Assembly (NCBI GenBank): GCA_022836615.1
Contig: MU405319.1
Location: forward strand, 1-64,000
From: Annulohypoxylon bovei var. microspora
Taxonomy: Eukaryota > Ascomycota > Sordariomycetes > Xylariales > Hypoxylaceae
Length of the DNA stretch: 64,000 nucleotides
Direction of reading: 5' to 3'
A program made the translations under genes and the position numbers. The notes under the pieces are model-generated. The model saw only the letters and a list, made by a program, of their open reading frames with translations, did not search any database and had not been told where the DNA came from. Of this stretch, positions 21,737-34,127 are shown one piece after another (positions within the stretch are counted from its first letter, which is position 1; every line of letters begins with the position of its first letter).

Positions 21737-24570
21737 ATGGTTCGAGGAAGCATCCTGCTGCCGCTGCTCGCCAGCGCGGCGAGTATCTTCTCAGCCGAAG
21801 CCAAAATAGCGGGGAAGACGAAGCACATTGCTGGATCGTACATTGTGGAATTCGAGGACTCCCAGGTATTTTAGCCTCAACGCGCAGAGGGAAATGGTTG
21901 TCATACTAACCGAGGGTCATATGGGGTTAGGACTCGGTAGAATTCTTCAATCACATTAGCTCGAAGGCCAAGACGCGGATGAACCTGGATTATCAGCTAT
22001 TCAAGGGAGTCTCCATCCAATTCGACGATCTAAAGACAGCCGAGGAAGAAGCCGGAAAGCTCAACTCCCTTGCCAGCGTCAAGCAGGTTTGGCCAAATAG
22101 GGTATACACCTTGCCCAAGGATGAAGTCGTCTGGACAGGACGAAGTGGTGGAGCAGACTACATTAAGAATGTCAAGAGGCAATTGGGAAACGACACCTTC
22201 ACTCCGCACGTGATGACCCAGGTGGACAAGCTTCGGGCAAATGGCATCACTGGAAAGGGAGTGAAGATCGGCATTATCGATTCAGGCGTAGGTGTTTATG
22301 TCTTGGATGAGGAATGCCAGCTGCTTACCATCTCTAGGTCGATTACACACACCCCGCATTGGGCGGCTGTTTTGGCAGCGAAGATTGTCTGTTCACGTAC
22401 GGTACCGATGTCGTTGGCGATGATTACGACGGCGACAACACGCCAGTCCCAGACGCCGATCCATATGACGGTTGTGGTGGCCATGGAACTCACGTCTCGG
22501 GAATTATCGCGGCTCAGGTGAACGAATTAGGCTTTACGGGTGTTGCTCCGGATGTTAAGCTTGGAATGTTCAGAGTGTTCGGCTGTACCGGTGGCGCTTC
22601 TAACGATGTCTTGATCGACGCTTACATGCAAGCTTTCGAGGCTGGATCCAACATCATTACTGCTTCTATTGGAGGTTCTTCGGGTTGGAGTGAGGATCCT
22701 TGGTCTGTTGCTGTATCCCGAATCGTCGAGGCGGGAGTCCCGTGCACGGTTTCGGCTGGCAACGACGGTGCAGCCGGTTTGTTCTATGCCAGCACGGCTT
22801 CTAACGGTAAGAGGGTTACATCCATCGCTTCCATCGACAACGAGGTTACACCACTGCTTCTTACCGACTCGAATTTCACCATCGATAGCGGTGACCAAGC
22901 CGAGTTTGGTTACGCCCTCGGAGAACCAGGCGAGTGGGCCAACGTCAGTCTTCCCCTCTGGACTCCGTCATTCGATATCACAGATGCAGCTCAGGCTTGC
23001 GATGCGCTCCCTGAAGATACTCCGGACCTGTCTGGATATATCGTGCTGATCCGCCGTGGCACTTGTACTTTCATTGAGAAAGCGACAAATGCCGCTCAAT
23101 ACGGTGCCAAATATGTCCTATATTATAATAATGTCCAACCCGGTGCCATAGGACCTTCTGTGAGCGGGGTTGACAATGTTGTGGGAACCGGCATGGTAAG
23201 CTATCGAGATACACCTCCTTGTTCATTCTGAACGCTGCAACTAATCTTGAAACCAGGTAACTGCGGCCCAAGGTGAATCGTGGGTCAAATCATTGGAGGC
23301 CAATTCCACGATTACATTAAACATGCTTGACCCCCTTACAGCACCCGTTAGGTAAGACTCTGATAAGAAACTTTTAGTTCCTCATCTAACAGACGACAGC
23401 TTGTCATTTGAACCGAACAACGTCACCGGCGGGTTTGCCAGCTCTTTCACGACCTGGAACCCAACTTTTGAGTTAGATATCAAGCCCCAGCTTGCCTCTC
23501 CTGGAGGCAACATTCTGTCGACTTTCCCAATTCCGCTCGGTACTTATGCGATTTTATCTGGTACTTCTATGGCGTGCCCATTAGTCGCCGCGATCTTTGC
23601 TCTCATTTCGAACGTGCGGGGTACTCTCGATCCTGCCACGATCGAGAATTTGCTGTCGGCTACAGCTAACCCGCAATTTTTAAACGACGGGGAAGAAACT
23701 TATTCGACGCTGGCACCTGTCTCGCAACTCGGCGCCGGCATAGTTCAGGCGTATGATGCTGCTTATGCAACCACTCTGCTAAGCAAATCCAGCCTCGCCT
23801 TCAATGACACAGACCATTTTGTCGACACATTGAACTTCACCATCACAAATCTGGGCACTGAGGATGTCACGTACGATCTGGGTAGCGTGGGCGCTTCTAC
23901 CGGATACACCTTCTCGGATTCCATCTATCCGGATCCCTTTCCTGGCTTGGAGCTAACAGATGAATATGCTACCGTTGCGCTGAGCGAGTCGAAGATCACT
24001 GTTCCGGCTGGTGATGAGGTTATCGTCTCAGTGACCGTCACTCCACCTGCCCTTGACGCTAGCCGCTTGCCAGTATACTCTGGCTACATCACATTGAACG
24101 GCACCAATGGCGACAGCCTATCTATACCATACAACGGTGCCGTCGGTAGCCTGCAGAGTACCCGAGTTCTGGATGTGGGCTACCTCTCAATCTCGTCCGA
24201 CGAGGAGCTAAACCCCGTCACGGGTAATGCATCGTTCGCTATACCCCAGGGTAACACATCGACCACCAATGCTACGTACCCTGTCGCTGTAATATTGTTA
24301 GCGTTCGGCTCTCCGCTTGTTAACGTCCGGGCCGTGCCTCTCGATGCCGCTCCAGGGGCTACAGCTAGCCATATCTTCGGCTCCCCGCTCAACTATGCGT
24401 CCCGAGACCCTTACGTGGTGGAATGGGACGGCCAGCTCGCGGACGGCACCTTGGCGACGGCGGGCCAGTACAAGTTTCTATTTGAGGCGCTGCACATCTT
24501 TGGCGACGCCTCGGATCCGGCCGATTACGACACTGTTGAGTCGACGGTATTCACGGTCCGCTACACCTAA
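21737..24570 (+). CDS. Secreted subtilisin-like serine protease with PA insert (S8 family)
   Basis: Five exons: 21737-21865, 21931-22287, 22338-23195, 23257-23351, 23400-24570; introns are GT-AG, 48-65 bp; 869 aa. A signal peptide (MVRGSILLPLLASAASIFSA) is followed by an I9-type propeptide (GSYIVEFEDSQ onward). The S8 catalytic triad is Asp160 (GIIDSGVDYTHP), His211 (GGHGTHVSG) and Ser536 (SGTSMACP). Oxyanion Asn is in CTVSAGNDG. A protease-associated (PA) domain sits between the His and Ser blocks at about residues 345-460 (GYIVLIRRGTC). A C-terminal Fn3/DUF1034-like region of more than 200 residues follows. The architecture matches fungal minor extracellular proteases (Vpr-like). Several N-x-S/T sites fit secretion. 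Likely role: extracellular protein degradation. Confidence 0.93.
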
Positions 24571-25219
24571 GGGGTTTCTGACATGTGTATAATATGTAGG
24601 GAGAGATATATAACGAGAAAATGTACATATTTTCAGGTATCTATGTCCATTTATTTAGGAAAGCTAGTAAAATAGGATACGAGAGTTACGATTTTTTTCG
24701 AAATTGTGTAACTTCAATTTTGTGAATGGAAGCTTGCTGTGTTTTTGAATGACCAGAGGAGAAGTTGACAATCATGATCGTCGCAAACAGCGAAGCATAT
24801 TGCTAGCAGTGCTGGCTCTAGGAAAGCCCTAATAGCTTGATATGAGCTTATTCGCACTCCGCTATTCTCATATAGAGACATTGATGCTCATATAGGGACA
24901 TTGATGTTGAAAAGGTGAAGTAGGTGAAAACAGAAACTCTGTGTTGTCAGCAATTCGGGGATGATGTAATCATAAAACTTCTTTTATTGCATAATATGTT
25001 CAATGGAATGGAATATGCTTATTTAGGATCTATGTAGTTAAGCTGTCTAACCAATCAGCGACCTCGGGATGACGATTAGTTTGTTATCGTACGTCCCAAG
25101 CTTTTTATCTAAGCTTTTATCTCTCACAGCTTTCTGATTTCAAATCATCGCCGTTTTGTCGCATTCACACCTCATACTATACCATTTTTTAAGGCATTGT
25201 AATTTGTTCAATCATAAAA
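24571..25219. other. Intergenic with a 20-bp direct tandem duplication
   Basis: No gene. Two adjacent 20-bp copies (CTCATATAGAGACATTGATG, then with one G for A) lie at 24867-24886 and 24887-24906. The stretch holds the 3' end of the protease transcript and the promoter of the BolA-like gene. Confidence 0.5.
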
Positions 25220-25693
25220 ATGCTGTGTCACCAATGCCGCCGCATTGCCGCGGCAATAATTCAGCGAGGCCCTACTTCCTTGCCACAGCACGCGCGTCTT
25301 ATGCACACACCCTCTGCGTCACAATTTCGAATAGGCGCACTGCTACAGCCAGCCTTCGGGAGCTCTGTGAGAGCTCAACGAATAGTCAGACGATCATATT
25401 CAGCCTCTACACCAAGCACTAGTTCGACCGATACCCCGTCAATCCCCGAAAAGCCCGATTACCTCGATAATGACGAGACGGTCATATGGGATAAGCTGAT
25501 GGCTGAATTCACCCCGACAGAGCTTACCGTGCAAGATATATCGGGTGGCTGCGGGTCGATGTACGCGATTGAGATTGCCTCGGAGAAGTTCAAAGGCCTG
25601 AACATGTTAAAGCAGCAAAGGATGGTCAATGCCGTGCTAGGTGATCAGATGAAGGGCTGGCATGGCGTCCAGCTGCGCACCAAAATCCCCTAG
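25220..25693 (+). CDS. BOL3: Mitochondrial BolA-family protein (BOLA3 type)
   Basis: Single exon, 157 aa. A basic N-terminus of roughly 65 residues rich in Arg, Ser and Ala is a likely mitochondrial presequence (RRSYSASTPSTSS). The BolA domain occupies the last ~70 residues: DISGGCGSMYAIEIASEKFK, then MLKQQRMVNAVL, then GWHGVQLRTKIP. The Cys in GGCGSMY and the His in GWHGVQ are the candidate cluster ligands. BOLA3-type proteins act with monothiol glutaredoxin and NFU1 in delivering 4Fe-4S clusters to mitochondrial enzymes such as lipoyl synthase. The GGCGSMY signature separates this group from BolA1. The coding frame ends at the usual family C-terminus. Confidence 0.9.
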   Translation: MLCHQCRRIAAAIIQRGPTSLPQHARLMHTPSASQFRIGALLQPAFGSSVRAQRIVRRSYSASTPSTSSTDTPSIPEKPDYLDNDETVIWDKLMAEFTPTELTVQDISGGCGSMYAIEIASEKFKGLNMLKQQRMVNAVLGDQMKGWHGVQLRTKIP

Positions 25694-27246
25694 GTCGAAG
25701 AGGCCGAGGGACGTGTTAGGTGTTACAGTACCATGGCCTATGACGGACTGTATACGTGCCAAATTGAGAAGGTGCAAAACGGCGTACGGCTTTTAAGACC
25801 ATTGGTTGTCCATGAAGGTCGCTTGCTCAGATATATTGTCATGGCTGTGGCTGTCATGCCCACACATTGGCAGGGCTTCCGCCATCGAACTTGTATGTAT
25901 ACCACCTGCTTGACATTGTACCTATTCTAGTGCTAATAAGTGGTGGAATCAGTGTGCTATATCAAGTAATTCCTCTCCTTACTGATAATTGCCCTTATAC
26001 CATGGAATAAAACCTCTACATACTTGCACTTATGGTTCGAATATTTTGCGATATTTTAACGGTATGTCGAGATTTGGCTGAGACCTGCCATCTCCCGTGT
26101 GGTTTTACAATAATTCAATAGCACCAACGGTAGCATGTCTTAAGACGAGGCTTTAAGCCCAAGGTAACACGGATAGATCCATCCAAGCCATTACTTAGAT
26201 TAGTATCTGCTGGTAGTTACACTAACTTGGCAAGTGTCTAGCTTGAAGAAACATCTACCGCAGCCACATACATGTCGATCCTCTTCGGATTACTACCTAC
26301 GTACATACCTAGATAAGCTACAGCCTCATGTTGTCCGACGGTATAAAAGGAGTCTACCTATATTAGCCAACGCCGCTAGAGAAGATCGAAGCGTTCTAGA
26401 ATATTAACTATGTGCGCCACGGTAGGCCATGGCGTTCAGAGGATTTGGCGCTATGTTCCTTACCCCAGTGTCCTCCACATAGCTGCCAGGTAGTCAAATA
26501 CCTAGTCAAATTCAACACGGTTAACACGGCCAGTATAAATATAGAGGTACGGAGTTCGAAGTTCCCGGCGTCGTACCGCTTCAAAGCGGCTCTCATCTAT
26601 CCGAGACCCTACGAGTCTTGAGCAGCTCTCGTAGGTAGAGAAATTAGCATTTCACCGCTTAGCTTACTAGTAGTCGGGCACCAAGTGGCTGGCGGTAAAG
26701 ACATATCCGAAGCCAACAACTACTAGATAAAAGAATTTAGGGGTTTGGTTGGGTAGCTAGAGAAGGCTGTTGGGCTTGCATACAGCTATTCATACAGCTA
26801 TTACGATGACACGCCGTCATCCATTCGTATTCATAGTATTTGGCTACTGTTTATGTCAGACTCTGTGATGAAGCTTGGCTGTGTAAGTACAAACCTAGCT
26901 GCCTCGGTATGGAAATACGCATTTCTGCCGCTGACTCATCATAGCGGTACGCCGGCTGTACCCGCCCTCCCCCGGCCGCTTTTATCCTGCAGGCGCCCGT
27001 CCTTAATTTATAGTAAGGCCGACCGACCGTTTTCTCCGTCAAGGACCCGCATTATCACTCCGAACGACGCCTCATATCTCAAGCCCACTCCTTCGACCAC
27101 CCACCCACTAATATTGGCGCTTGATTCGCCACCTAGTAGCTTTCACATCTGTCACCATCTAAACTCGGAATAAACTCCAAAATTTAGTGTAATTGTTTTA
27201 AAATTGCCATCATCACGACGAAGAAGGCTGCAAATGTGGCTTTTAA
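25694..27246. other. Intergenic, no gene recognised
   Basis: About 1.5 kb. An ATG frame at 25733 (65 aa) just downstream of the BolA gene has no domain and is probably 3' UTR. A 106-aa plus frame at 26853-27173 is compositionally biased and unsupported. A short repeat of CATACAGCTATT lies at about 26780-26804. Confidence 0.4.
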
Positions 27247-28116
27247 TTAACTTTCTTTCTGTGTTAGAAACTCGCCAACGACCTTCAGAATTCTCTCTTG
27301 CAGCCCTCCGCATTCCAGATGGCACACGTGACCGCCACCTGGGAACGTGGTCCAGCGAACCCGTGGGATGAGCTCCAAAAAAAGGGGACTTGTGCGATGT
27401 CGTGCGAGGTGTCATATTCACCGTTATAGACGAGGGTCGCAGCGGTAATATTGGGGGGCGGGGGATGACGGTTTATGTGTTCAACGAACCATTCGCTGTA
27501 AGAGGCGAAGGGCCGTTCCTAGACGGATTAGAAGTAGAACCTGGTCGGATACGGTTTAGAAGTAGAGAGAAGCGCAACGTACATTGTGCGGTACACCGTC
27601 GTATCCTCGGTCAGGTGTTTCAAAGCCGGCAGCAGCTCTACCGGCGGAAACGGATCGGCACGACACACGTGTTTTTTGTAGTAGAAGTCCAACGCGTTTT
27701 TGTACGCGGGACGGCGGGCGGCGGGCGGCAAAAGCCGAGCCAAGAATGCCTCCCCAGCTCTGGCCGAGAAGATAGAAGCCGGGATCGCGGCGTAGCTCGA
27801 GGTGATCCACCAGGTTGTCCAGCTCGTCTTAGAACAGCTGCTCCTTCCAGGATGACCGGTCGCCGACCTTCTGCGTGAGACGCGTAGAAGACGCACAGCC
27901 TATCTGGTCGTAGAAGACGACCGGGAGGCCATATTTCCGCCAGAGATCGGCAAAGGTGAGGAGGTACTCGTGTCCAGCACCAGGTCCGCCATGAGCCACA
28001 ACAACCGGAGAGCCGCTGGAGAGGTTACCGATAATCTTATAGTAAGTAAAACAGGGCTCGTCGATTGATGAGATCTTAAAAGGCGCTTTGCATTCTTGGA
28101 CCTGGATTTCGATCAT
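27247..28116 (-). pseudogene. Decayed proline iminopeptidase-like alpha/beta hydrolase
   Basis: Reading down from an ATG at 28116, the first ~95 residues match proline iminopeptidases: FTYYKIIGNLSSG, VVVAHGGPGAGHEYLL and VVFYDQIG. An in-frame TAA interrupts at 27829-27831. The same frame then continues with DELDNLVDHLELR and LLGQSWGGILGSAFAARRP, holding the nucleophile Ser. A frame change and loss of roughly 50 residues follow; in another frame come YKNALDFYYKKHVCRADPFP and LKHLTEDTTVYRTM. Another break leads to NITAATLVYNGEYDTSHD (acid residue) and FPGGGHVCHLE (His), ending LKVVGEFLTQKES and a stop at 27247-27249. All catalytic landmarks remain, but at least one stop, two frame changes and one deletion separate them. 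No single intron set rescues it. Confidence 0.85.
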
Positions 28117-28588
28117 GGTTTGGCGGTGGGGATGATTGGAAGGAAAGACATTGAGGGGTTGTTAGGGCTGACAAATCAGGATAGTTACTAGGTTAGTCCT
28201 TCACGACCCCATCAGGTTGGGTGCTCCTGACAGCCCCTTAGTTGGTTGGTTGATACTTATGACTGTTGGCTCCCAGTAGGTAGGTAGGTACCTGGGGATT
28301 CAATTACATAAGGTAATCACTCTAACTTAGTCTTCCAGCTTGGCTTGTGCGCATTTTTCGAAGACTAATTCACGGCCTACATCTATAGAATAAAAAGAAA
28401 ATTGTACTACAGTATATGATCCTAATCAAATCCAGTTATCTAATATATGTTGATCGACATACCCAATATTCTAGGTACCTCTTGCCCCCTAGCAACTCCA
28501 CTCTAATGCCTAACATTAACTCCCGTTCATGAATACCTTACTCCCGAATTTCTCCCCAAGCTTAGAAACACACCGTATGTACCTAGCA
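28117..28588. other. Intergenic between two minus-strand loci
   Basis: No gene. A GTAGGTAGGTAGGTACCT run lies at 28276-28293. Otherwise nothing recognised. Confidence 0.45.
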
Positions 28589-29138
28589 CTATCTAGGAGC
28601 GCGTGGAACTCCAAATCCTCCGTTTCGTCGTAGTCTTCGTAGGAGATGCTGCTCGTCAGGAGCTATAAATGTGAGAGTAAGTATTTTGTTCAATAGATGA
28701 CCATATTTCATAGCTATGGAGTATAAGTGTAGCAAACTTACAGGGAATCTCAGCAGCAACGCTCTGGTCGTAAGCAGTGATCTGCGCCGACATCGTTGAT
28801 GCGGCGATAACTGCCGCTGCACCATCAGGGGATCCGTAATCCATACGGATGGCGCTCACTTGAATAAAATATGTGCCAGCATAGCTCAGAATGAGATCAG
28901 GAAACGCAAAATATTCCTTTTCCCTGCTGCTTCTAGAAGCAGATCTGTCGTCTAGGTTTCTCCCTGACATTGAAAGTGTTCCATAGAGTTGGTCCTCGAG
29001 GACTCGTCCATATGGATCTATAAGGGCGATCTGTATAAAATCGTAGGCATCGTCACCCTCGGAGCTTACAACGAGAGGCGGATATAGGACCGCACCCGCT
29101 TGTACTTGGGTTGGTGGTTGTACTTCGACTGTAACCAT
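28589..29138 (-). CDS. Short velvet-domain protein
   Basis: Two exons, 29138-28742 and 28662-28589, with a 79-bp GT-AG intron; 156 aa. The protein is essentially one velvet-factor domain. It begins VEVQPPTQVQAGAVLYPPLVV, continues with DAYDFIQIALIDPYGRVLED and FPDLILSYAGTYFIQVSAIR, then MDYGSPDGA, and ends, across the splice, SPDEQHLLRRLRRNGGFGVP. Velvet proteins (VeA, VelB, VelC, VosA) are DNA-binding regulators of development and secondary metabolism. The known ones are usually 300 residues or more with extra regions; this gene has no extension beyond the domain and lacks the usual conserved Cys/Arg-rich first part. It may be a divergent minimal paralogue rather than an orthologue of any of the four. 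It is intact although it lies between decayed genes. Confidence 0.8.
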
Positions 29139-32100
29139 GACTGTGGTGTTTCCGTTCCTAATAGAACCGTGGATGTCCCTATCTCGTCTGGCTGCAGAAA
29201 ATCTAAAGTGATTTTACGGTTGGCACATCCACATTGGGCCAAATCGTTCAGATTTTGGGGAGCTCTTTAAATATATTCGAGTGACACCAACGAAGCCTCA
29301 GGGGCCGGGGAAACTTGGCGAATACTTTCTTATCACGGGACAATAACAAAGTGGATGGGTCACTACGTACTGGCTTGAGTGTCTCTGTGGATGCTTCTGT
29401 CTCTTCGGATACTTCCGCGGAAAGGTTAGGCGTTTATGATTTGTTACAAGTCAAACAACCATGGAGACTTATCACGGACTATATGTCTGGGGTTGAGTTT
29501 CTAGAACACGACTCGGATAGGTAGTCGTACCATGTCCTAGCTACAAAGTATCTGAACTTATGGTTCAAGGTATCAAGACCCAATGTCAAGTCTAACAGAA
29601 TGCTATTGACTGTAAGTTCTTTGCTTAACAGAGAACTCATTATTGAAGTAAATATATTATCTGCTATTATCACTAAGAGGAGAATACTTAAATAGACCTT
29701 GTCTTATTTCAACTGATTCGAAGCTGCCTACCTACCATTCACATAGCCTTGAATTTCTCTTTCTCACGGGTATGAACCTAGTAAACATACCTAGTTACCG
29801 AGCATGCTACTGTTATTAAAATGCAAGATATATTAAAGCCATAAGCCCTGTGTAGGCTGAGGCCAAGGCTGCAGTCCATTAAACCAGGTGACGGTGTAAG
29901 GCTAATAAAACAAGATCAGTAATCAAACAAATGCAAGGACAAAGTGTGTGAAACAAGAGCTTTTACCTGTTGAAACCTTCATCTTCTATGGTACGTTGAA
30001 CGTAAAGAAGAGTTTTTCTCCTGTCGTGCCATGGTGGGAATACCAAGAAGCGTGTTGACAGGGGTGCTGCAGCATGATCTACACCACGATGACGAGCGTC
30101 AAGGGTGATTGCAAGGGGTACCGAGCTCCTGGAATTTCGAAAATAATATGTCTACTGCGTCTACTGCACCTCCTTTCTTTTCTCTTGTCTAAGCCTCACA
30201 TCGAGCTATTAAGGTCTGGCCACTACCTACCTACCAGCCCACCTATGTAACACGCTGCTTATTTTAACTCCTAATCCAATTACGACAGGCTGACCACACT
30301 TACGTACGTCACTTATTACGAGTAAGTACGAACTGACCTCGATAATGGACTGATGGGTAACTAGAGCTCATGTTTTTGTCCACGAGATTGTCAAGCCTGC
30401 TTGCCAATAAATGAATTCCAGGTTGCTATATGGAGCTCATCTCGCTAGGGATGAGATTTGTCCCGTACTCGATCAATAGTTGGTTGGTGCGTAGTACGCT
30501 GAGTTACATTGGCAACTAGACACTGGCTTACGCATATTATACGGATTGTCCTATGAATTCCTATGAAATTTCAGAACGCGCGTGACCAACAAATGGCATT
30601 CATATAATCGTGTTATTAGTATGCTAATGAAGCCTTTTCAATCCCCATCAAGGTCCACTTAGTAAATACAAGGGGAAGACTCATAGCGACATAAATATTG
30701 CGATATTAGAGCTGAAAACCAAGGCTTGGTGATCAAGTCACGACCCAGGCAGCTAGGTACCTAGATATAAACTGATATCTGATCGGATCTAACACGCCCG
30801 AATAGTCTCATGAACCTCGCTCTACTTCGAGCGGCTCTTCCACACCTGGCATCTCTGCGGACAGCGCCCGATTGTACATTAGCGCATTTTGCTTCTGAAA
30901 CGGAGCAGTAGCGCAAGAGACTTTGGACCAATGAACTACATCCCGGGGTTTTTATTAAGGCTTTCGATTGCCGATCGATCTACAATCTCCAGAGATCTCG
31001 CATGCACTGCACCAAACTAGGGTCGCCTAACATGTAGGTAGGGCTGACACTCTCGGGAAAAGAAGAGTCGAATATCCGAATACGGCTGTATGGTTTTCTC
31101 TTTTTTTCTTTCTTCCTCGGAAACTAGAAGCTCCGTTAAGAAGCAAGGCTGGGACTTAATTATACGAAGAGAATTCTTCAGCTAGAATTGCCTTCTAATT
31201 TCTGTCATTATATGTGTACCAAGCGGGTGAAGTCCGTTAGTCGGTGTGGTTTCACAACAGGGGATCCATGAAGATGGGCTTCCTTGTAGTCAATGTAGAT
31301 CTCGGCGGGGGTTTCTATTCTAAGCTCACGACCCTTGTGAGATATAATTTAGAAAAAAGAATTCAATGGATTCAGCGTACATCAAGGAGTAAAGGTAATT
31401 TCGTCATCCCCTCCTAGTATTTAGAGGGCAATAGGGGTGCTCTTATGAAGGTGAAGTAGGTACCTACCGATGCAACTACTCGCTGAGACAGCCCTACGTC
31501 AGACGTCGAATAGACGGGTTCCGTTAATGGGGTTGAGAAAGTCGGTGAGCTAATGCCCCGAGTGCTACTACGCGTCGGCCGCGTTTCTGACTTTAGGGCC
31601 GGGCTTTGCTTCGGCCATCATCCCGAAATTCAAGACTGCACTCAACTGCCTGGTTGAATCTACCTAAGTACAGTCTTTTTATACGTGCTATATCTAAGGC
31701 TGGTCACCCTGATCACCCAGCGGTTGTCAGTGCGCCTTTAATTTAGGTAGATTCGACATCAAATCAAACTCATGTTGTCATGTGGCAAATGGCTCGATCT
31801 AACGTTTCAAGATGTGTAGTTCAACATATGCCTCGTTACTGAATTGGGAGGGGAGGAGCAGGATTCCTAGGTATGAGAGCACTGACGCAGATTCAAAGCC
31901 ACGCGACATGATCTTCAACATTGTCCCAATAATTAAATAACTAACACATAGGTAGCTCTTTTATCAATTTTAGACACTATAAGTTGCGTACACCTTCCTA
32001 AGTCCTTCGTTTAGAGAATTACCATCCAGTATAAGCGACGTGGCATAACAGCCGCCTAAAGCGAATAGGGTCAGCCGTCTACATGCTGCTCACAGGATCT

Positions 32101-32176
32101 CCCCTCCAAGCTTTCAAGAGCTCCTGAACAGGTAATCATACCCTCTTCCATAAATCCCGAATAAATGACGGGTCTG
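29139..32176. other. Intergenic, no gene recognised
   Basis: About 3 kb without any frame over 70 aa that looks coding. TACCTA/TAGGTA sites occur at about 30226-30235, 30756-30768 and 31448-31462. Nothing else seen. Confidence 0.45.
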
Positions 32177-33808
32177 CTAAATGCGGAGAGGAGTTAAATG
32201 CGCAATGAATACATCGACTTTCTTATTCCACTGCATAGCAGTACATAGATCAGTGAACTCATTAGGCTGATCCGATTTATTAAGAAATTCGGACCGAAAT
32301 GCCTGGCGCTCTATTGTTTCTCCAGGGAGTTCCAGCAACAAAACTCCGAGGACAAACATTCCGGCACCCACGGTAGTGGCCCAGGAGAAAGTAAGGTATC
32401 GAGCATTGTTAGAACCACCTCTAAACGTTTATCTCACCTATATGTCGATATAAGGAAATCATCTAGTGACTCTAGCTGGTCGACAGCGCCGTGGCCGGGC
32501 GGAAGATGCTCATGAGATTCAGGTTGCCCGTTCCGACGCCGACGCCGCCGAGCCCGGGGGCATTCATGAGTGGGGTGAGGAGCCCGCGCCGGGCCTGTTG
32601 CGGTAGATGCCGAAGAGCTCCATGCTCGACACGCAAGCTTGCCTGTTCTGTATAATCTAGATGCCCAAGGACACTACCGACCTGATCGGAGGTCTTCCAG
32701 AACCCAATATAGGGGTCGTCGACCTTGATCCCGAGAAGCGAGAAGAGGCTATCTATTAGAACTACTGCTTTTTGAGTATATGCCATCAGGTACCTAGGCT
32801 ATCATCGTCTTCAGCGTAGGTTACTGTACTCGGCGGCTGGAAACGGTCCTTTGGCTCTGAATTATCTCTCTGAGCCAGACAAGTTCCCAACTGATGAAAT
32901 GGACGACAGGGCTAACGAAAATACACCCTTTGGATTCTGATTGACAAATTTTTTCACAGCGCCCTCCATATCAATTTGTTTGCGTAGTTCGGTAATTTCT
33001 TCGTGTTTAGAATTTGATGTATCCGGTCTCTCTTAAGCCGTGGGATTCATGTCAAGTTCCATTCTGAAATTCGCACGTTCGGTGCTCTCGACGGAAAGTA
33101 GGTATTCTGATTCTGAAAATTTGTTTCGTGTCCTCATCCTTGGAAACAGTAGTAATACCGCATGTATGGTGACTGTGACAGCTGCAAGACCAATTCTGCT
33201 GGAAACATTCATATATGCGGCTAGCTTAGTTCTGTAAAGTTATGAAGGACTCCGAGGATACCCTAGGCCATGGAAGCAAAGAACCTTGGGTATGGTAGAC
33301 TTGTGAGTATCGATCGAGAAAATGGAACATGGAGTCGTTTCCTTTTTTAATTTAATTCAGCAACTTATATTTGCGATCAGAAAAGCTTGTTTTGAGTCTG
33401 AATATCTCCCTTTGAAGACTTTTGTATCAACAAGGTGAACCTTCCGACATATAAGTTTAGGTAACTAATCGGACACCTAGTAAATGGATACCACGGGTAC
33501 AAATAAGTATCCTTGGTTAGTATAGGAATCAAGCAGTTTTGCCTTCTTTATTAGAAGTAGTCCCTGGAGTTCAGTTAGAGCGTTACTCAACTTAGACAAT
33601 TTACCCATGAACTATTCGTAGTATCTATTCTGAATACTCTGTCGCAATTGGGTTTGAATGTAAGGCTGGTTCCATAACCCGCAATCTGAGTCCTTCTGTA
33701 AGGTCTGCCTGTCATCTTCGGAGATATCCAACAAACCGAGAAGTGTTTCAAGGTTTTGAGAGAAAGCGATATGTTCTGAGGATATCGGAAGCAAGGGTTG
33801 GTTATCAA
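32177..33808 (-). pseudogene. Decayed DUF7580-type fungal protein
   Basis: Pieces of one protein lie in order on the minus strand. The N-terminal part at 33794-33612 (SEHIAFSQNLETLLGLLDIS, LWNQPYIQTQLRQSIQNRYY) meets an in-frame TAG at 33612-33614, then reads on in the same frame (FMGKLSKLSNALTELQGLLL). A middle piece at about 33210-33045 carries YECFQQNWSCSCHSHHTCGI, the W-S-C-x-C-x-x-x-H signature of the family. Towards the 3' end, 32786-32472 begins with VVLIDSLFSLLGI and PYIGFW. The last part, 32371-32177, has FVLGVLLLELPGETIE and PNEFTDLCTAMQWNKKV, matching the family C-terminus. The order is preserved, but the pieces are separated by stops and phase changes. DUF7580 proteins are fungal-specific; their function is unknown to me. 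Confidence 0.7.
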
Positions 33809-34127
33809 CTTATCACCTGCCTACCTATCCAAGACTAAATCACCAAATTTGAGTGTATTTAGTTCTTGGGATTCTCAGTTGCGAATCACCCAATAGACCA
33901 TTGCCCAATGCCGAAGACCTTGACGTTTCCTAACACGAGCTTGAACAGCTAGTCTTAGGTGTCCATTCAGCAGTCAACCATCTTTCCTCTCTCTCGATCC
34001 TAATACGAAGGCTATGGCCTAGAGGCCGACAGCCCAATTTGGACACATTTGAATCTCTACCTAGGTAGATAGCTCATCTATGCCCAAGACAAATTTCCTA
34101 AGGTCAAAGAATCGCCATAGCTAGCAC

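Noticed and set aside
9357..24570. Secondary-metabolite cluster (FAD oxidase, SnoaL-like protein, transporter)
   Set aside because: Genes are 2-3 kb apart, and no PKS, NRPS, terpene synthase or pathway regulator lies among them.
26853..27173. 106-aa plus-strand frame
   Set aside because: Pro/Ser/Thr-biased, no domain, lies in the 3' flank of a pseudogene on the other strand.
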